Below are positions 31,508-40,298 of a stretch of DNA of 64,000 nucleotides, piece after piece. Source of the DNA: Lichenicoccus sp963693035 (GTDB lineage Bacteria; Pseudomonadota; Alphaproteobacteria; Acetobacterales; Acetobacteraceae). Position numbers and translations under genes: made by a program. The stretch is taken from assembly GCA_963693035.2 (NCBI GenBank), contig CAXMMQ010000008.1:186001-250000 (forward strand), given 5' to 3'. A model generated the notes under the pieces. It had not been told where the DNA came from. It searched no databases and saw only the letters and a program-made list of their open reading frames with translations. The stretch's first letter is position 1; every line of letters starts with the position of its first letter.

Positions 31508-32340
31508 TCACGACGACGGGCTGGTAGCGTCGCCGAAACTTTGCGTTGAGATCGGCACGTTGTTGCCAATCGTACCGTGTGGACAAACCTCGTTGTAGTA
31601 CTTGCGCCAAGCCTCCAGCTTTTCCCGCGCGTCCGCAAGCGTCAGGAACCAGTGCGTGTTCAGGCATTCGGTCCGGAAGCGCCCGTTGAAAGCCTCGATT
31701 AACGCGTTGTCCTTCGGCTTGCCCGGGCGTGAGAAGTCCGGTGTCACGTTGCTCGCGTACGCCCAGGGGGTCGAGATCCCGGGAGATGAACTCGGAGCCC
31801 TGTTCGACCCGGATCGTCCGCGGGTGCCGGTTGCGGCGCAGGTCCGCTCGAGCGTCAGCACGACGTCCCCGCCCGATAGCTGAACCGCGCGTCGAGGACC
31901 GGCGAGAACCGCGAGAAGATGTCGACCACCGTCAGAACGCGCAGCTTGTGACCCGTTGCAAGACTATCGCAGTGTTTATTGCCCAGTTCTCGTTCAGGCA
32001 AGTGGCCGCCTGCCGGTCGTCTCCGAAGCTTCGCCTTCACCCGCCGCTCCGGCGCCTTTCGGCGCAGCTGCAGCCCTAACTCGTTGTACATCCTGTAGAC
32101 CTTCTTGGCATTCACCATCCAGCCCTCCCGGCGAAGCAGGACCTGCACGCGGCGGTAGCCATACCGCACGCGGGTCGCGCAGATCTCCTTGATCCTCGCT
32201 GTAAGTCCAGCCTGATGGTGCCGACGAACGGTAGTGGTAGGTAGACGGGTCAACCTCGAGAACCCGGCATGCGCGCCGGATCGAGACGTCCCACTCGCCC
32301 CGAACCGCGCCGACCAGCTTGCGCTTGCGAGCAGGCCTTA
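31508..32340 (-). pseudogene. IS3-family orfB (DDE integrase), multiply frameshifted
   Basis: Recognisable pieces in three phases: VRGEWDVSIRRACRVLEVDP, then LTARIKEICATRVRYGYRRV through KLRVLTVVDIFSRFSPVLDA (31855-32253), then VTPDFSRPGKPKDNALIEAF and WRKYYNEVCPHGTIGN (31508-31861). The region that should carry the first catalytic Asp (W..DF..D) is scrambled, and at least three indels separate the parts. Non-functional. Confidence 0.8.
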
Positions 32341-32603
32341 AAGTTTCGGAGAATGACGTCCTGCAGCATCTCGCGATCCAGCGACAGGTCCGCCACCAGC
32401 TTGCGCAGCTTCGAGTTCTCGTCCTCGAGCAGCTTCAGCCGCCGCATCTCCGTCGGCAACAGCCCGTCATACTTCTTCTTCCAGTTGAAGTAGGTCGCCT
32501 GGCTGATCCCCGCCTTGCGGCAGATGTCCTCCACCGGGATCCCGTCCGCCCCCTGCCTGAGAATGAACGCCTTCTGCGCGTCCAAAAACTTTGATGCCTT
32601 CAT
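32250..32603 (-). CDS. IS3-family orfA (helix-turn-helix) protein
   Basis: Starts MKASKFLDAQKAFILRQGAD and has the IS3 OrfA pattern: a helix-turn-helix EDICRKAGISQATYFNWKKK and a leucine-zipper-like MRRLKLLEDENSKLRKLVAD. OrfA normally binds the inverted repeats and is fused to OrfB by -1 frameshifting. The last 35 residues are read past the usual end of the protein, where the orfB frame (VRGEWDVSIRRACRVLEVDP) begins in another phase. Confidence 0.75.
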   Translation of the reverse strand: MKASKFLDAQKAFILRQGADGIPVEDICRKAGISQATYFNWKKKYDGLLPTEMRRLKLLEDENSKLRKLVADLSLDREMLQDVILRNFKACSQAQAGRRGSGRVGRLDPARMPGSRG

Positions 32604-32878
32604 GGTCCTCCGCTCCGCCCAGCCAACACTATCCAAGGCAGAAGACTCTACCCACAAACGGTCCAGTTTGCGGGGAGCAGATCAGGTGAGATCTGGCGTG
32701 TGTCTTTCTCTCTAAAACCATTTCCTGTTGACGCAAGGATCGCAGTCAATTTGAGCAGGCGGTATGGCATGGGTGGCGTCCGCACTCCTGCCCATGCGAG
32801 GCGGGGATCATGGCAACGAGATCGTATCGCTCAATGAAGTGGTACTCGAACTCGGCGAGGCGGCGCGGCACATGCTTA

Positions 32879-34034
32879 TACCGCCGCGCCGATGAGCTGA
32901 CTCTGATGTGATTATTCAGAAGGTCGACGGTGTGATTCGCTTATCCTTCGAGGGGTTGGGGAAGCGGATGGCACTGTCGATCAGGTCGGATCTGTCGTCT
33001 GCGGATTTGCGCGCACGGGCGCGGCGGTTACCGAGCCCACGGGCAGCAGCGCGAGCCTTGGCGATTGCCAACGCGCTGGACGGCATGACGCGGGCCGAGG
33101 CCGCGCGTCTGGCGGGTATGGAGCGTCAGGCGCTTCGCGACGCGGTGACCCGCTACAACGCCGAAGGTCTGGCAGGACTTGAGGACCGGCCGAAGCCCGG
33201 TCGGCCGCCTGGCTTGACCGAGGGTGAGGAGGCAGCACTTGCCGGCCTGATCCTGCGTGGCCCGGACCCGGAACGCAGCGGCATCTCGAGCTACACCCGT
33301 GAAGATATTGCCGTGTTGATCGAGCAGCGCTTCGGCAAGCATTACCACCCAGCGAGCTTGAGCAAGGTGCTGCGGCGGATGGGGTTCTCCCGGCAGAAGG
33401 CGCGACAGGTGCACCCGAAGTCCGATCCCCAGGCACAGGAAGCCTGGGTAAAAAGGGGCTGCCGAGCGCGCTGAAGGCGGCAGCGGAGGCGCATCCAGAC
33501 AAGCGGATCGCGCTTTATTTTCAAGATGAAGCCAGAGTGGGACAGAAGGGGCGCGTGTGCCACCGCTGGTGGCTGCGCGGCCAGCGGCCGCCGGGACTTC
33601 ACGACAACCGCTTCGGGTATGCATACATCTTCGGCGCCGTCGAACCTGCAACCGGCAACGACTTCTGCCTCGTGCTGCCCTCCGTCTCGACCCACGCCAT
33701 GAACGTGTTCCTGCGTGGCCTCTCCAAGCAGCTCGCGCCGGACGTCCACGCGGTGCTGGTGCTCGACGGTGCCGGCTGGCACGTCGCTGGCGCCCTGCAG
33801 GTGCCGGACAACGTCACCCTGGTGAAGCTGCCGCCCTACGCGCCCGAGCTGAACCCGGTCGAGCGCGTCTGGCTCTACCTGCGAGAGCGCTTCCTGTCGC
33901 ATCGACTGCATGCAGACCAGGACGCCGTCATCGATGCCGCATGCAAAGCCTGGAACCGCCTCACCCCAGAACGGCTCCGCTCCCTGTGCAACTACCCATG
34001 GATCAAGCAGGTCACTTCATAGACTCGTCGGTAT
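32879..34034 (+). mobile_element. IS630-type element B, inserted in the IS1595 transposase
   Basis: 1,156 bp, flanked by the target duplication TA (32877-32878 and 34035-34036). The left end reads TACCGCCGCGCCGATGAG and the right end, read inward, ATACCGACGAGTC. The boundaries are fixed by the host gene: excision restores the IS1595 codons AGT-AAG-CAT (Ser-Lys-His). The transposase has all three DDE residues in two overlapping frames, so the element may still be active. Confidence 0.85.
32968..34022 (+). CDS. IS630-type transposase needing a -1 frameshift
   Basis: The first frame (ATG 32968, MALSIRSDLSSADLRARARR, helix-turn-helix and linker) runs to a stop at 33474. The second gives LYFQDEARVGQKGRVCHRWW (first Asp), AVLVLDGAGWHVA (second Asp) and LPPYAPELNPVERVWLYLRE (Glu), ending 34022. 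At 33450-33458 the message reads GTAAAAAGGGG. Slipping back one base there converts WVKRGCRAR-stop into WVKKGLPSALKAAAEAHPDK and joins the frames as in single-frame relatives. This may be programmed frameshifting; a one-base deletion is the alternative. Confidence 0.8.
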
Positions 34035-34348
34035 TACTGCTGATCGCCCGATAGGTGCCGATGAATACCGCCTTGATGTTGCCGAGCGCTGTGTTGGCCC
34101 ACTTGAAGGCGAGCGTATGCGCCGCGGCGAGTCCCCTGCCTGTGACGATGACCTGATGCGAACATCCCGCCTCGGTGACCCCACCAATGCAGCGCAGGCG
34201 ATCGCTGACGACCACGCAGTCAGGTGCGAGCCTGTTTTTGGCGAAGGCGGCGACCGACTGGGTGCGGGGACTCGTCACACGCTGGAGCTTGAGGCGAACC
34301 GGTTTGCCGTCAGCCTCGGTCTCGACGGCTGCGACGAAGGCTGTCTTA

Positions 34349-35506
34349 TACCAAGTCTCCGTGGTCAGAACCCATGTGCCCAGTCTCGCATGCCGATGGA
34401 CATGATGCGCCATGGTTGATCGACGAGCTTGTTCCAGGCATCGACGCAGTGTGCGACGACGTCTTCCCCGGAGCGGAAGATGCGGTTCGAGAGCCAGTTG
34501 TCGCGCATGAACTGCCAGATGTTCTCTGTCGGGTTCGGCTCCGGGCACTTGGCTGGTAACGGCATGAGAGTGATGTCGGTCGGGATGACGAGCTTCGGCG
34601 GCAAGTGCCATCCGGCCTGATCAACCAGCAGGACAGCGTGAGCGCCGGGCGCAACGGCGATGGCGATCTCAGCCAGATGCAGGGTCATTGCAGCGGTATT
34701 GCACCATGGCAGGACCAGTCCGGCAGCCTTACCTTCCTGTGGGTAGATCGCGCGAAAGATGTAGGTTGAAGCGGTGCGCTGATCCTGTGGAGCAGCGGGT
34801 CGCGTGCCGCAGCGGGCCCACCGCCGGGTGATCTTGTTTTTCTGGCCAACTCTGGCTTCATCGGCGAACCAGAGTTCTATATCGGAGCGGGCGAGCCCCT
34901 TCTCGTGGGCAACCTGGTCCAGACGGGCGGGGAAACTTTTTCAAAAGCCTCGATTGCACCCTCTGCCTGGGCGTGATGACGCGGGCGCGCAGACAGCTTG
35001 CGATAGCCCATCTTGCGCAGCTCCCGGCTGAGCGTCTGCTTGGCGATAGGCACGCCATACTCCTCGAACAACCACGGGCAGAGATCGATGACACGCCATC
35101 GCACAACGCCGTGGATGGCCGGAATGGGGCCGCTCTCGATCTGGCCGACAAGGGCTGCCCGATGCACAGCATCGAGCCTGGACGGCTGGCCGGGCGCCTT
35201 GCGATCGACCAGGCCCGGTGGCCCGTCGGCGTTGAACGTCAGCACCCAGTCCCGCACGATCTGCAGGGTCACGCCTCCGACCTTGGCTGCCTCCCCCGGG
35301 TGCCACCGTCATAGATCGTGGCCAGCGCCAGCAGACGCCGCGCCTGCGGGGCGTCCTTCGTCGTGCGGGCAGCAGCCCGCATCTGCGCTGCCGTGAAGTC
35401 ACTCCGAAGCGAGATCGGCATGGCAAAGCTCCAGGTTCGTCATACCGAATCAGATTATGCTCACCTTGGGAATCCCCCACGAGTCAGGCTCTCGGAGCCT
35501 CGGTAT
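34349..35506 (-). mobile_element. IS630-type element C, inserted in the same IS1595 transposase
   Basis: 1,158 bp in the opposite orientation to element B, flanked by TA (34347-34348 and 35507-35508). Ends read inward are TACCAAGTCTCCGTGGTCAGA and ATACCGAGGCTCCGAGAGCC. Excision restores the host codons GGT-AAG-ACA (Gly-Lys-Thr). It belongs to the same group as element B by length, end sequence and protein, though the two are clearly diverged. Confidence 0.85.
34365..35421 (-). pseudogene. IS630-type transposase with two frame breaks
   Basis: Begins MPISLRSDFTAAQMRAAART at 35421. The frame breaks in a G5 tract (35293-35297): one missing G turns YDGGTRGEAAKVGG into an early stop. The next frame (VTLQIVRDWVLTFNADGPPG to AEGAIEAFEK) breaks at A5G (34937-34941). 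A -1 step there gives EKSFPARLDQVAHEKGLARS and the DDE part: ELWFADEARVGQKNKITRRW, AVLLVDQAGWHLP and LPAKCPEPNPTENIWQFMRD, ending 34365. The second break matches the frameshift site of element B and may be programmed; the first looks like damage. Confidence 0.8.
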
Positions 35507-35889
35507 TACCCTCTGCACCACGTCCGCGCTTGCCGCCGGTGCGCTCGCCGCCGACGCAGGCGTCATCATCTCGACACGCCCGGTCAACTGCTTGGCTGGA
35601 TCGCGCTCGAGCATGACCTGAGCCAGCTTATGCTTAGTTTTCAACGCCGTGGTCTGAGTACGGACAGATGTCTGGTAGCGCACCGAAGAACGAGGCCGTC
35701 ATCATAACGTAACCACAGTCACGCGAGCCGCAGGAGCGAGGCCGGTCCTCGCCTTTGGCATAGACGAGCGGATGTGCCGCGACAGCTTGGACGATGGGCT
35801 TCGCCTGCCGGAAAGCCGCGAGTGGCCGTTAACCTAGCCTTATCATCAGTAGCGCATGCTGCGCCTGTATTCTTCTGAGAACGAATTAA

Positions 35890-37410
35890 ATGACCCCCAT
35901 TCCATTTTCGGAACGGTCTAGCGCGACACTTCGCCTTACCTTAGGAAAGACTGCCTTGCGACGTTCGACGCTTTTGTATGGCGCGGCTTTGTCTTGTCTG
36001 ATAGCAACGCAGGCGCAGGCGCAGGCGCAGCCATCGCCGTCAGATCCCCTTTATACTGGCGCTGGCGCGATTGTTCGTCTCAAGACCGGCGCCGAGGCGC
36101 CGGCCGCCGCCGCGATCGGCGGAACCCAGCCGATTCTGCAATTCGCACCGCTGACCTGGAACGGCATTACTCTCTATGGCACCATCGACGCCGGCTTTGG
36201 CTATATGTCGCACGGACAAGCGCTCAGCGACACGTTTCCACTGGGTAGAAACTATCTTGTCGGCAAAGACAGCGGTGCATCCAACTGGGGTGTCAATCCC
36301 AATGCGCTCGGCAATTCATCGGTCGGCGTGAGGGGCAAGGAGTTGCTGTTTCCCGGCGTAGCCCTCGTGTTCGATGCGCAAACCGGGTTTTTGCCGACCT
36401 CGGGCCGCTTGTCCAACGGCTTGGCCTCACTGGTCAGCAACGCTGGCGTGCCAGCCGACCGACAGAGCGGCAACGGTGACTCCAGCCGCGCCGGCCAGAT
36501 CTTCAATTCCTTCGCCTTCGCTGGCTTCACCACCGCCTTCGGCACGCTGACCTATGGCCGCCAGAACACCTTCACCCTTGACGGCGTAACCGCCTACGAT
36601 CCGGTCGTCGGCTCAACCGCGTTTTCCTTGCTGGGAGCGCAGAGCACTACGGCCGGTGCCGGCGCAACCGAAGACGCACGCCTCGATTCCTCCCTGAAAT
36701 ACCTAGTCAATATTGGTCCGATACGGACCGGCGTGATTTACCAGTTCGACGATGCGCCAGGCAAGGCTGGCAGGGACGGCCATGGCGGCGGCGGTGCGGT
36801 CCAGGTCGATGTTGGCACGACGATCAAGCAGCTCTCGCTCGACGCGATCTTCTCCCAAATCGACGACGCCATCGGCGCCGCCTCGCTCACCAGAGCCCAG
36901 TTACGCGTCTCGCCGCCAGACTCGCTCGCTGCCACCGCGTCGGACAATACGAGCGTGATGCTGCTGGCAAAGTACAGCATCGGTTCGGTCCTGCTCCTCA
37001 CCGGCTACGAGAACATCCGCAGCGCCGATCCCGAAGATCCGATCGTCGCCGGCTCTTATATTCACGGCTATCAGCTCGCCGTAGTCAATAACACTGCGTA
37101 TGTGCGCAACAAGCTACTCCAGGTCGCATGGGCTGGGGCGCGTTACAAGGTGACCAAGAAGCTCTCCATCTATAGCGGCTATTATCACGAGCACCAGAAC
37201 AGCTATGCGAAGAACCGTTGCACGAACGCAAGCCACAGCTCCTGCTCTGGCAACCTCGATGCCGTCTCCTTGGTCAACGACTATCGGCTGTATTCCCATT
37301 TTGAACTCTATGCAGGGGCGATGCTATCGCGCGTCTCGAATGGATTGTCCAGTGGCTTTATGAACCGCAGCAACGTTGATCCTACAGTTGGCGGTCGACT
37401 CACCTTCTAG
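35890..37410 (+). CDS. Outer-membrane porin (Gram-negative porin family)
   Basis: 506 residues. A signal peptide STLLYGAALSCLIATQAQAQ is followed after a short linker by a beta-barrel pattern starting ITLYGTIDAGFGYMSHG. GNSSVGVRGKELLFPGVALV, FAGFTTAFGTLTYGRQNTF and the final PTVGGRLTF are typical of OmpC/Porin_4-type trimeric porins, including the terminal Phe needed for barrel assembly. It would admit small polar solutes. It is the only intact gene between two stretches of wrecked DNA and lies upstream of the aromatic-acid genes, so it may serve substrate entry. Confidence 0.85.
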   Translation: MTPIPFSERSSATLRLTLGKTALRRSTLLYGAALSCLIATQAQAQAQPSPSDPLYTGAGAIVRLKTGAEAPAAAAIGGTQPILQFAPLTWNGITLYGTIDAGFGYMSHGQALSDTFPLGRNYLVGKDSGASNWGVNPNALGNSSVGVRGKELLFPGVALVFDAQTGFLPTSGRLSNGLASLVSNAGVPADRQSGNGDSSRAGQIFNSFAFAGFTTAFGTLTYGRQNTFTLDGVTAYDPVVGSTAFSLLGAQSTTAGAGATEDARLDSSLKYLVNIGPIRTGVIYQFDDAPGKAGRDGHGGGGAVQVDVGTTIKQLSLDAIFSQIDDAIGAASLTRAQLRVSPPDSLAATASDNTSVMLLAKYSIGSVLLLTGYENIRSADPEDPIVAGSYIHGYQLAVVNNTAYVRNKLLQVAWAGARYKVTKKLSIYSGYYHEHQNSYAKNRCTNASHSSCSGNLDAVSLVNDYRLYSHFELYAGAMLSRVSNGLSSGFMNRSNVDPTVGGRLTF

Positions 37411-37609
37411 AGTCGATTTCGCGTGCGTCGTTAGCCCGGCGGTTTCTTCATCCGATCGGATTCTGCTCCAGAGACGATGCCGTCAAACATGGGCTAGTGC
37501 GATCTCGTTACGGCCTCGGCGCTCACCCCACAGGGAGTGGTAAAGGCTAGTGTCCGGCCGCCTGTCTATCGCTCATATCCTTGGAATCGTGGAGCCCAGT
37601 AGCAGCGGG

Positions 37610-37926
37610 CAGTCGGTAGCAGCCGCAGCGGAGCAGCTTGCTTCGTCCATAAGCGAAATCAGGCGGCAGGTTCAGCACTCCGCCATCATGAGCGGCCCCG
37701 CGGTCAGTGACGCCAACACGGCAGACGCGATTGCCCGCGCCCTCTCGGTATCGGCGGAGCGACTCGGGGAGGTCGTTGGCTTAATTTCGACCATTGCCAG
37801 ATAAACCGACTCGCTGGCGCTCAACGCCACGATCGAGGCCGAAGGACCGGTGAGGCCGGCAGGGGTTTCGCCGTTGTCGCCAATGAGGTGACAAGCCTCG
37901 CCGCGCAGACGGCCAATGCGACCAAT
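37610..37926 (+). pseudogene. Chemoreceptor signalling-domain fragment
   Basis: Residual MCP sequence: QSVAAAAEQLASSISEIRRQ, then RLGEVVGLISTIAR, a stop codon where GQTN is expected, then TDSLALNATIEA and, in another phase, GRGFAVVANEVTSLAAQTAN. It aligns with the tip of the intact chemoreceptor at 29.5-31.2 kb but is diverged, so it comes from another receptor. It ends abruptly at an IS630-type terminal repeat. Confidence 0.8.
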
Positions 37927-37965
37927 ACCGAGGCTCCGAGACCATGACTCGTTGGGGGATTCCGA
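37925..37965. repeat. Solitary end of an IS630-type element (element C type)
   Basis: Starts ATACCGAGGCTCCGAGA, 17 bases identical to the right end of element C read inward, and continues TGACTCGT then GGGGGATTCC with two or three differences. The rest of the element is absent, so this is a footprint joining the chemoreceptor fragment to the monooxygenase fragment. Confidence 0.8.
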
Positions 37966-37979
37966 AAGCGCCCGTAATT

Positions 37980-38340
37980 AGTCGGCCTTATCACGAGAAG
38001 CGTTGCCGAACCAGTGCTTCGGCCGATCCATGCACTAATATAACGGTCGGGCACGAGTGGCCTCGGACAGCCGAGGTCATCCTCCTGGGCGACGCGACGC
38101 ACCTGATGTCGCCATTTGCGGGTGAGGGAACCAACATCGCAATGCTTGACGGTGCGGAGCTTGCCCAAGCGATCATAGCCAGTCCTCGAAACCTCGACGC
38201 CGCACTTGCCGCCTACGAGCGCGACCTGTTCCCTCGAAGCCGTAAGATCGCCAGCCAATCGGCGCGGAAGCTCGCGCTGTTCTTCGGCGACGCCGCACCC
38301 CGGTAGCGTGGTCGATCTGTTCACATCGTCGACCGCCTTC
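37980..38340 (+). pseudogene. FAD-dependent aromatic monooxygenase, C-terminal fragment
   Basis: The frame ending at 38306 carries PRTAEVILLGDATHLMSPFA and GEGTNIAMLDGAELAQAII, the second FAD-binding (GD) motif of flavoprotein hydroxylases of the TetX/PHBH type. LAAYERDLFPRSRKIASQSA follows. After LFFGDAAPR a stop intervenes, and the likely natural ending SVVDLFTS continues in another phase. The N-terminal two thirds are lost beyond the IS end, so it is inactive. It may be debris of an earlier aromatic pathway. Confidence 0.8.
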
Positions 38341-38364
38341 GACAGCAAGCAGCCGCACCGGGAA

Positions 38365-38494
38365 AGGTTCCGAGTGATAGCGCGTGCGCCGCAAATCAGG
38401 ATCCGCGGATCACGACGAAGAGGCCAATGGCGCCAGCAACCGCCGCTATGGTGGTGGCGGCGATCCACGGATTGAACATAAAGCTGGAGAGCAT
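38365..38494 (-). pseudogene. ABC-3-type metal permease, N-terminal fragment
   Basis: Starts MLSSFMFNPWIAATTIAAVA then GAIGLFVVIRGS, a stop, and FAAHALSLGT. That is the opening of an ABC-3 (ZnuB/TroC-like) integral membrane subunit. It begins about 10 bases after the end of the next fragment upstream, preserving an operon of two permeases. Truncated against the monooxygenase fragment. Confidence 0.65.
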
Positions 38495-38503
38495 CGGATC
38501 GCG

Positions 38504-39075
38504 TCACCGGCCGGTTTGGCTGGATGTTTCGATGGACAGTGATGCACGGCGGCCTCGCGGCGAACGTTCGACGAGGAGGTAATATTCAGCCAGGAAGACT
38601 AGCGTGACGATGAAGAACCTAACGGGGCCAGCCACGGCCGGTAGTCCAGTAGTAGCTTCCGCGGGCCAGCGCAAATCCAAACCAGGTTGCGGAAACTCCG
38701 ATCGCTGCTGCCCGCAACACGGCCTGTCACAGACGCCGCGCCAAGCGGATTTCCACCGCCACCGGCCCGATCAGGAGCGCGGTCGAGAGGATGGCTCCGA
38801 CTGTAATAGTGGAAAGAGCAAAGGCCAGAGCTGTGACGATCAGCTAGACGAGCCCGACAAGACGGACCGGCACACCGCGAGCGGCCGCGAGTTCCGCATC
38901 AAGCGAGCTCAGTAGAAGTGGCTGATACAGCCGGCAGACCACGATGAAGGCGAGGCAACCGACAGCCAACGCCGGAAGTCTGATCAACGACGGGATAGCA
39001 AACATCGACCCGAACATCACGGTTATGGGGGCGCCGCCGCGCTTCTCGATGTCGAGTTCCAGTAAACGATCCCGG
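38504..39075 (-). pseudogene. ABC-3-type metal permease, C-terminal two thirds, with stops
   Basis: Translation gives LELDIEKRGGAPITVMFGSM, LPALAVGCLAFIVVCRLYQP, LLLSSLDAELAAARGVPVRL, an in-frame TAG, then LIVTALAFALSTITVGAILS and TALLIGPVAVEIRLARR. Another stop and a frameshift precede FFIVTLVFLAEYYLLVE. The SLDxELAxARGV and TVGAILSTALLIGPAA patterns are those of ABC-3 permeases for zinc or manganese. With the neighbouring fragment it marks a lost metal-uptake operon. Confidence 0.7.
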
Positions 39076-39285
39076 TGACGAGTTCACGTTCCTGGGCACG
39101 ATCGACCGGAACTAGTTCCATGCCGTAGGCTGCAACAGGCAACCGACATGCATGTCCCCGGGGTTTGTAGTCTCGGGGAACTTCTATCTTCTGCGATCTA
39201 TTTCTTATAACGCTAGCGCTCCCGAGCCATGGCCCAATCCATTGGCGGACGCGACAGGCGCCAATCAAGCTAGGGAGATGGGCCT

Positions 39286-40269
39286 TTGGCCGAACGACTC
39301 AAACTGAAGATCTCCATCGCGGACTTCCCTCATACGCGCGCCGTCCGCAACGGCAGCATCCCGATCGAGGGCGTGGACGCAGAGTTCGTCAACGTGCAGC
39401 CACAGATCGGAGCGTTCCGTCGGATGGTGCGCGGCCTCGAGTTCGACGTCTGCGAGTTGGCGCCGACGACCTACATCATTGCTCGCTGTTACGACATTCC
39501 GATCATAGGCCTGCCGATCTTCGTCACGCGCCGCTTTCATCATTCCGGTCTACTCGTGCGTCCTGATGCCGGGATCAGTGAGCCAAAGGATCTCGAAGGC
39601 AAAAAGGCCGGCGTTCGAGCCTACTCGGTGACGACGGGTGTGTGGACGCGCCAGGTATTGATTGACGAGTTTGGGCTTGATAGCTCGAAGGTCACCTGGG
39701 TGGTTGACGACGAGGAGCACGTCGAGCAACTCAAGCTTCCCACGAACGTCGTCCATGTAGCTAGTGGCAAGTCGCTTTACTCGATGATGGAGGCGGGCGA
39801 GCTCGCGGCCGGCTTCGAAGCAAATGCCGGGATCGGCCGCACCGGTTCGCCTGTAGGCGGATGGAAGGAGGTCGACGTCAGTCACTATCCCGACATGTTC
39901 CCCAACGCGGAGGAGCTCGAGACAGAGTGGTATGGCCGCACCGGCATCTACCCGATGCACGGAACAATCGTCCTTAAGGAGGAGGTGCTGAAGGCTCACC
40001 CGTGGCTTGCCAAGTCGCTGACCAACGCCTTCACCCGGGCAAAGAAGGAGTGGCTTGCAAAGCTTCAGACGGACGGGCCCACGAGCAAGTCGGACCTGAA
40101 ATACCTCGAACTCTCAAAAATAGTAGGCCCCGATCCGCTTCCCTACGGGTTCGAAGCCAACCTCCCCACGATTAAGGCGCTTTCGAAGACCGCGTTCGAC
40201 CAGAAGCTGACGCCGCGCCATATGCCGGTCGAAGAGCTTTTTGTCGACACCGATGGACTATCGGACTAA
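39286..40269 (+). CDS. 4,5-dihydroxyphthalate decarboxylase-like protein (copy 1)
   Basis: 327 residues, TTG start at 39286 with AGGGAG 8 bases upstream. The pattern LKLKISIADFPHTRAVRNGS, GAFRRMVRGLEFDVCELAPT, DIPIIGLPIFVTRRFHHSGL and ISEPKDLEGKKAGVRAYSVT matches the family named for Pht5, the decarboxylase that turns 4,5-dihydroxyphthalate into protocatechuate. The fold resembles periplasmic binding proteins, but there is no signal peptide, so a cytoplasmic enzyme or sensor is more likely than a transport protein. Members are widely misannotated, so the substrate is open. It is the first gene of the catabolic island, divergent from no promoter-sharing partner and convergent with the LysR gene. 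Confidence 0.75.
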   Translation: MAERLKLKISIADFPHTRAVRNGSIPIEGVDAEFVNVQPQIGAFRRMVRGLEFDVCELAPTTYIIARCYDIPIIGLPIFVTRRFHHSGLLVRPDAGISEPKDLEGKKAGVRAYSVTTGVWTRQVLIDEFGLDSSKVTWVVDDEEHVEQLKLPTNVVHVASGKSLYSMMEAGELAAGFEANAGIGRTGSPVGGWKEVDVSHYPDMFPNAEELETEWYGRTGIYPMHGTIVLKEEVLKAHPWLAKSLTNAFTRAKKEWLAKLQTDGPTSKSDLKYLELSKIVGPDPLPYGFEANLPTIKALSKTAFDQKLTPRHMPVEELFVDTDGLSD

Positions 40270-40298
40270 CCGGTACTGCCGGACGCCCCCTCAAGTCA

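Larger units (their letters stand above)
31456..32690 (-). mobile_element. IS3-family element, decayed
   Basis: About 1.2 kb bounded by imperfect inverted repeats: TGCTCTGCTCCCCAACGTTGG at the left and, read inward at the right, TGATCTGCTCCCCGCAAACT. It contains an intact orfA-like frame and a broken orfB in the usual overlapping order on the minus strand. Because orfB carries several frameshifts the element should be immobile unless helped in trans. Confidence 0.8.
32746..35830 (-). pseudogene. IS1595-family (ISXO2-like) transposase split in three by two IS630-type insertions
   Basis: Three minus-strand pieces belong to one gene. N-terminal piece (about 35508-35830): a zinc-ribbon remnant SCGSRDCGYV, RYQTSVRTQTTALKTKHKLA and GGERTGGKRGRGAEG, with a frameshift after GRVEM and about 45 residues missing after RYQTS. 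Middle piece (34035-34348): KTAFVAAVETEADGKPVRLK to ANTALGNIKAVFIGTYRAIS. C-terminal piece (32746-32878): KHVPRRLAEFEYHFIERYDL to a stop. Removing each insertion with one TA copy rejoins GAEG-KTAF and AISS-KHVP exactly in frame. The element itself was already decaying at its N terminus. Confidence 0.85.

Noticed and set aside
37548..37557. TAGTGTCCGG, resembling the end of IS630-type element A
   Set aside because: Only about ten bases match and no paired end is nearby, so chance cannot be excluded.
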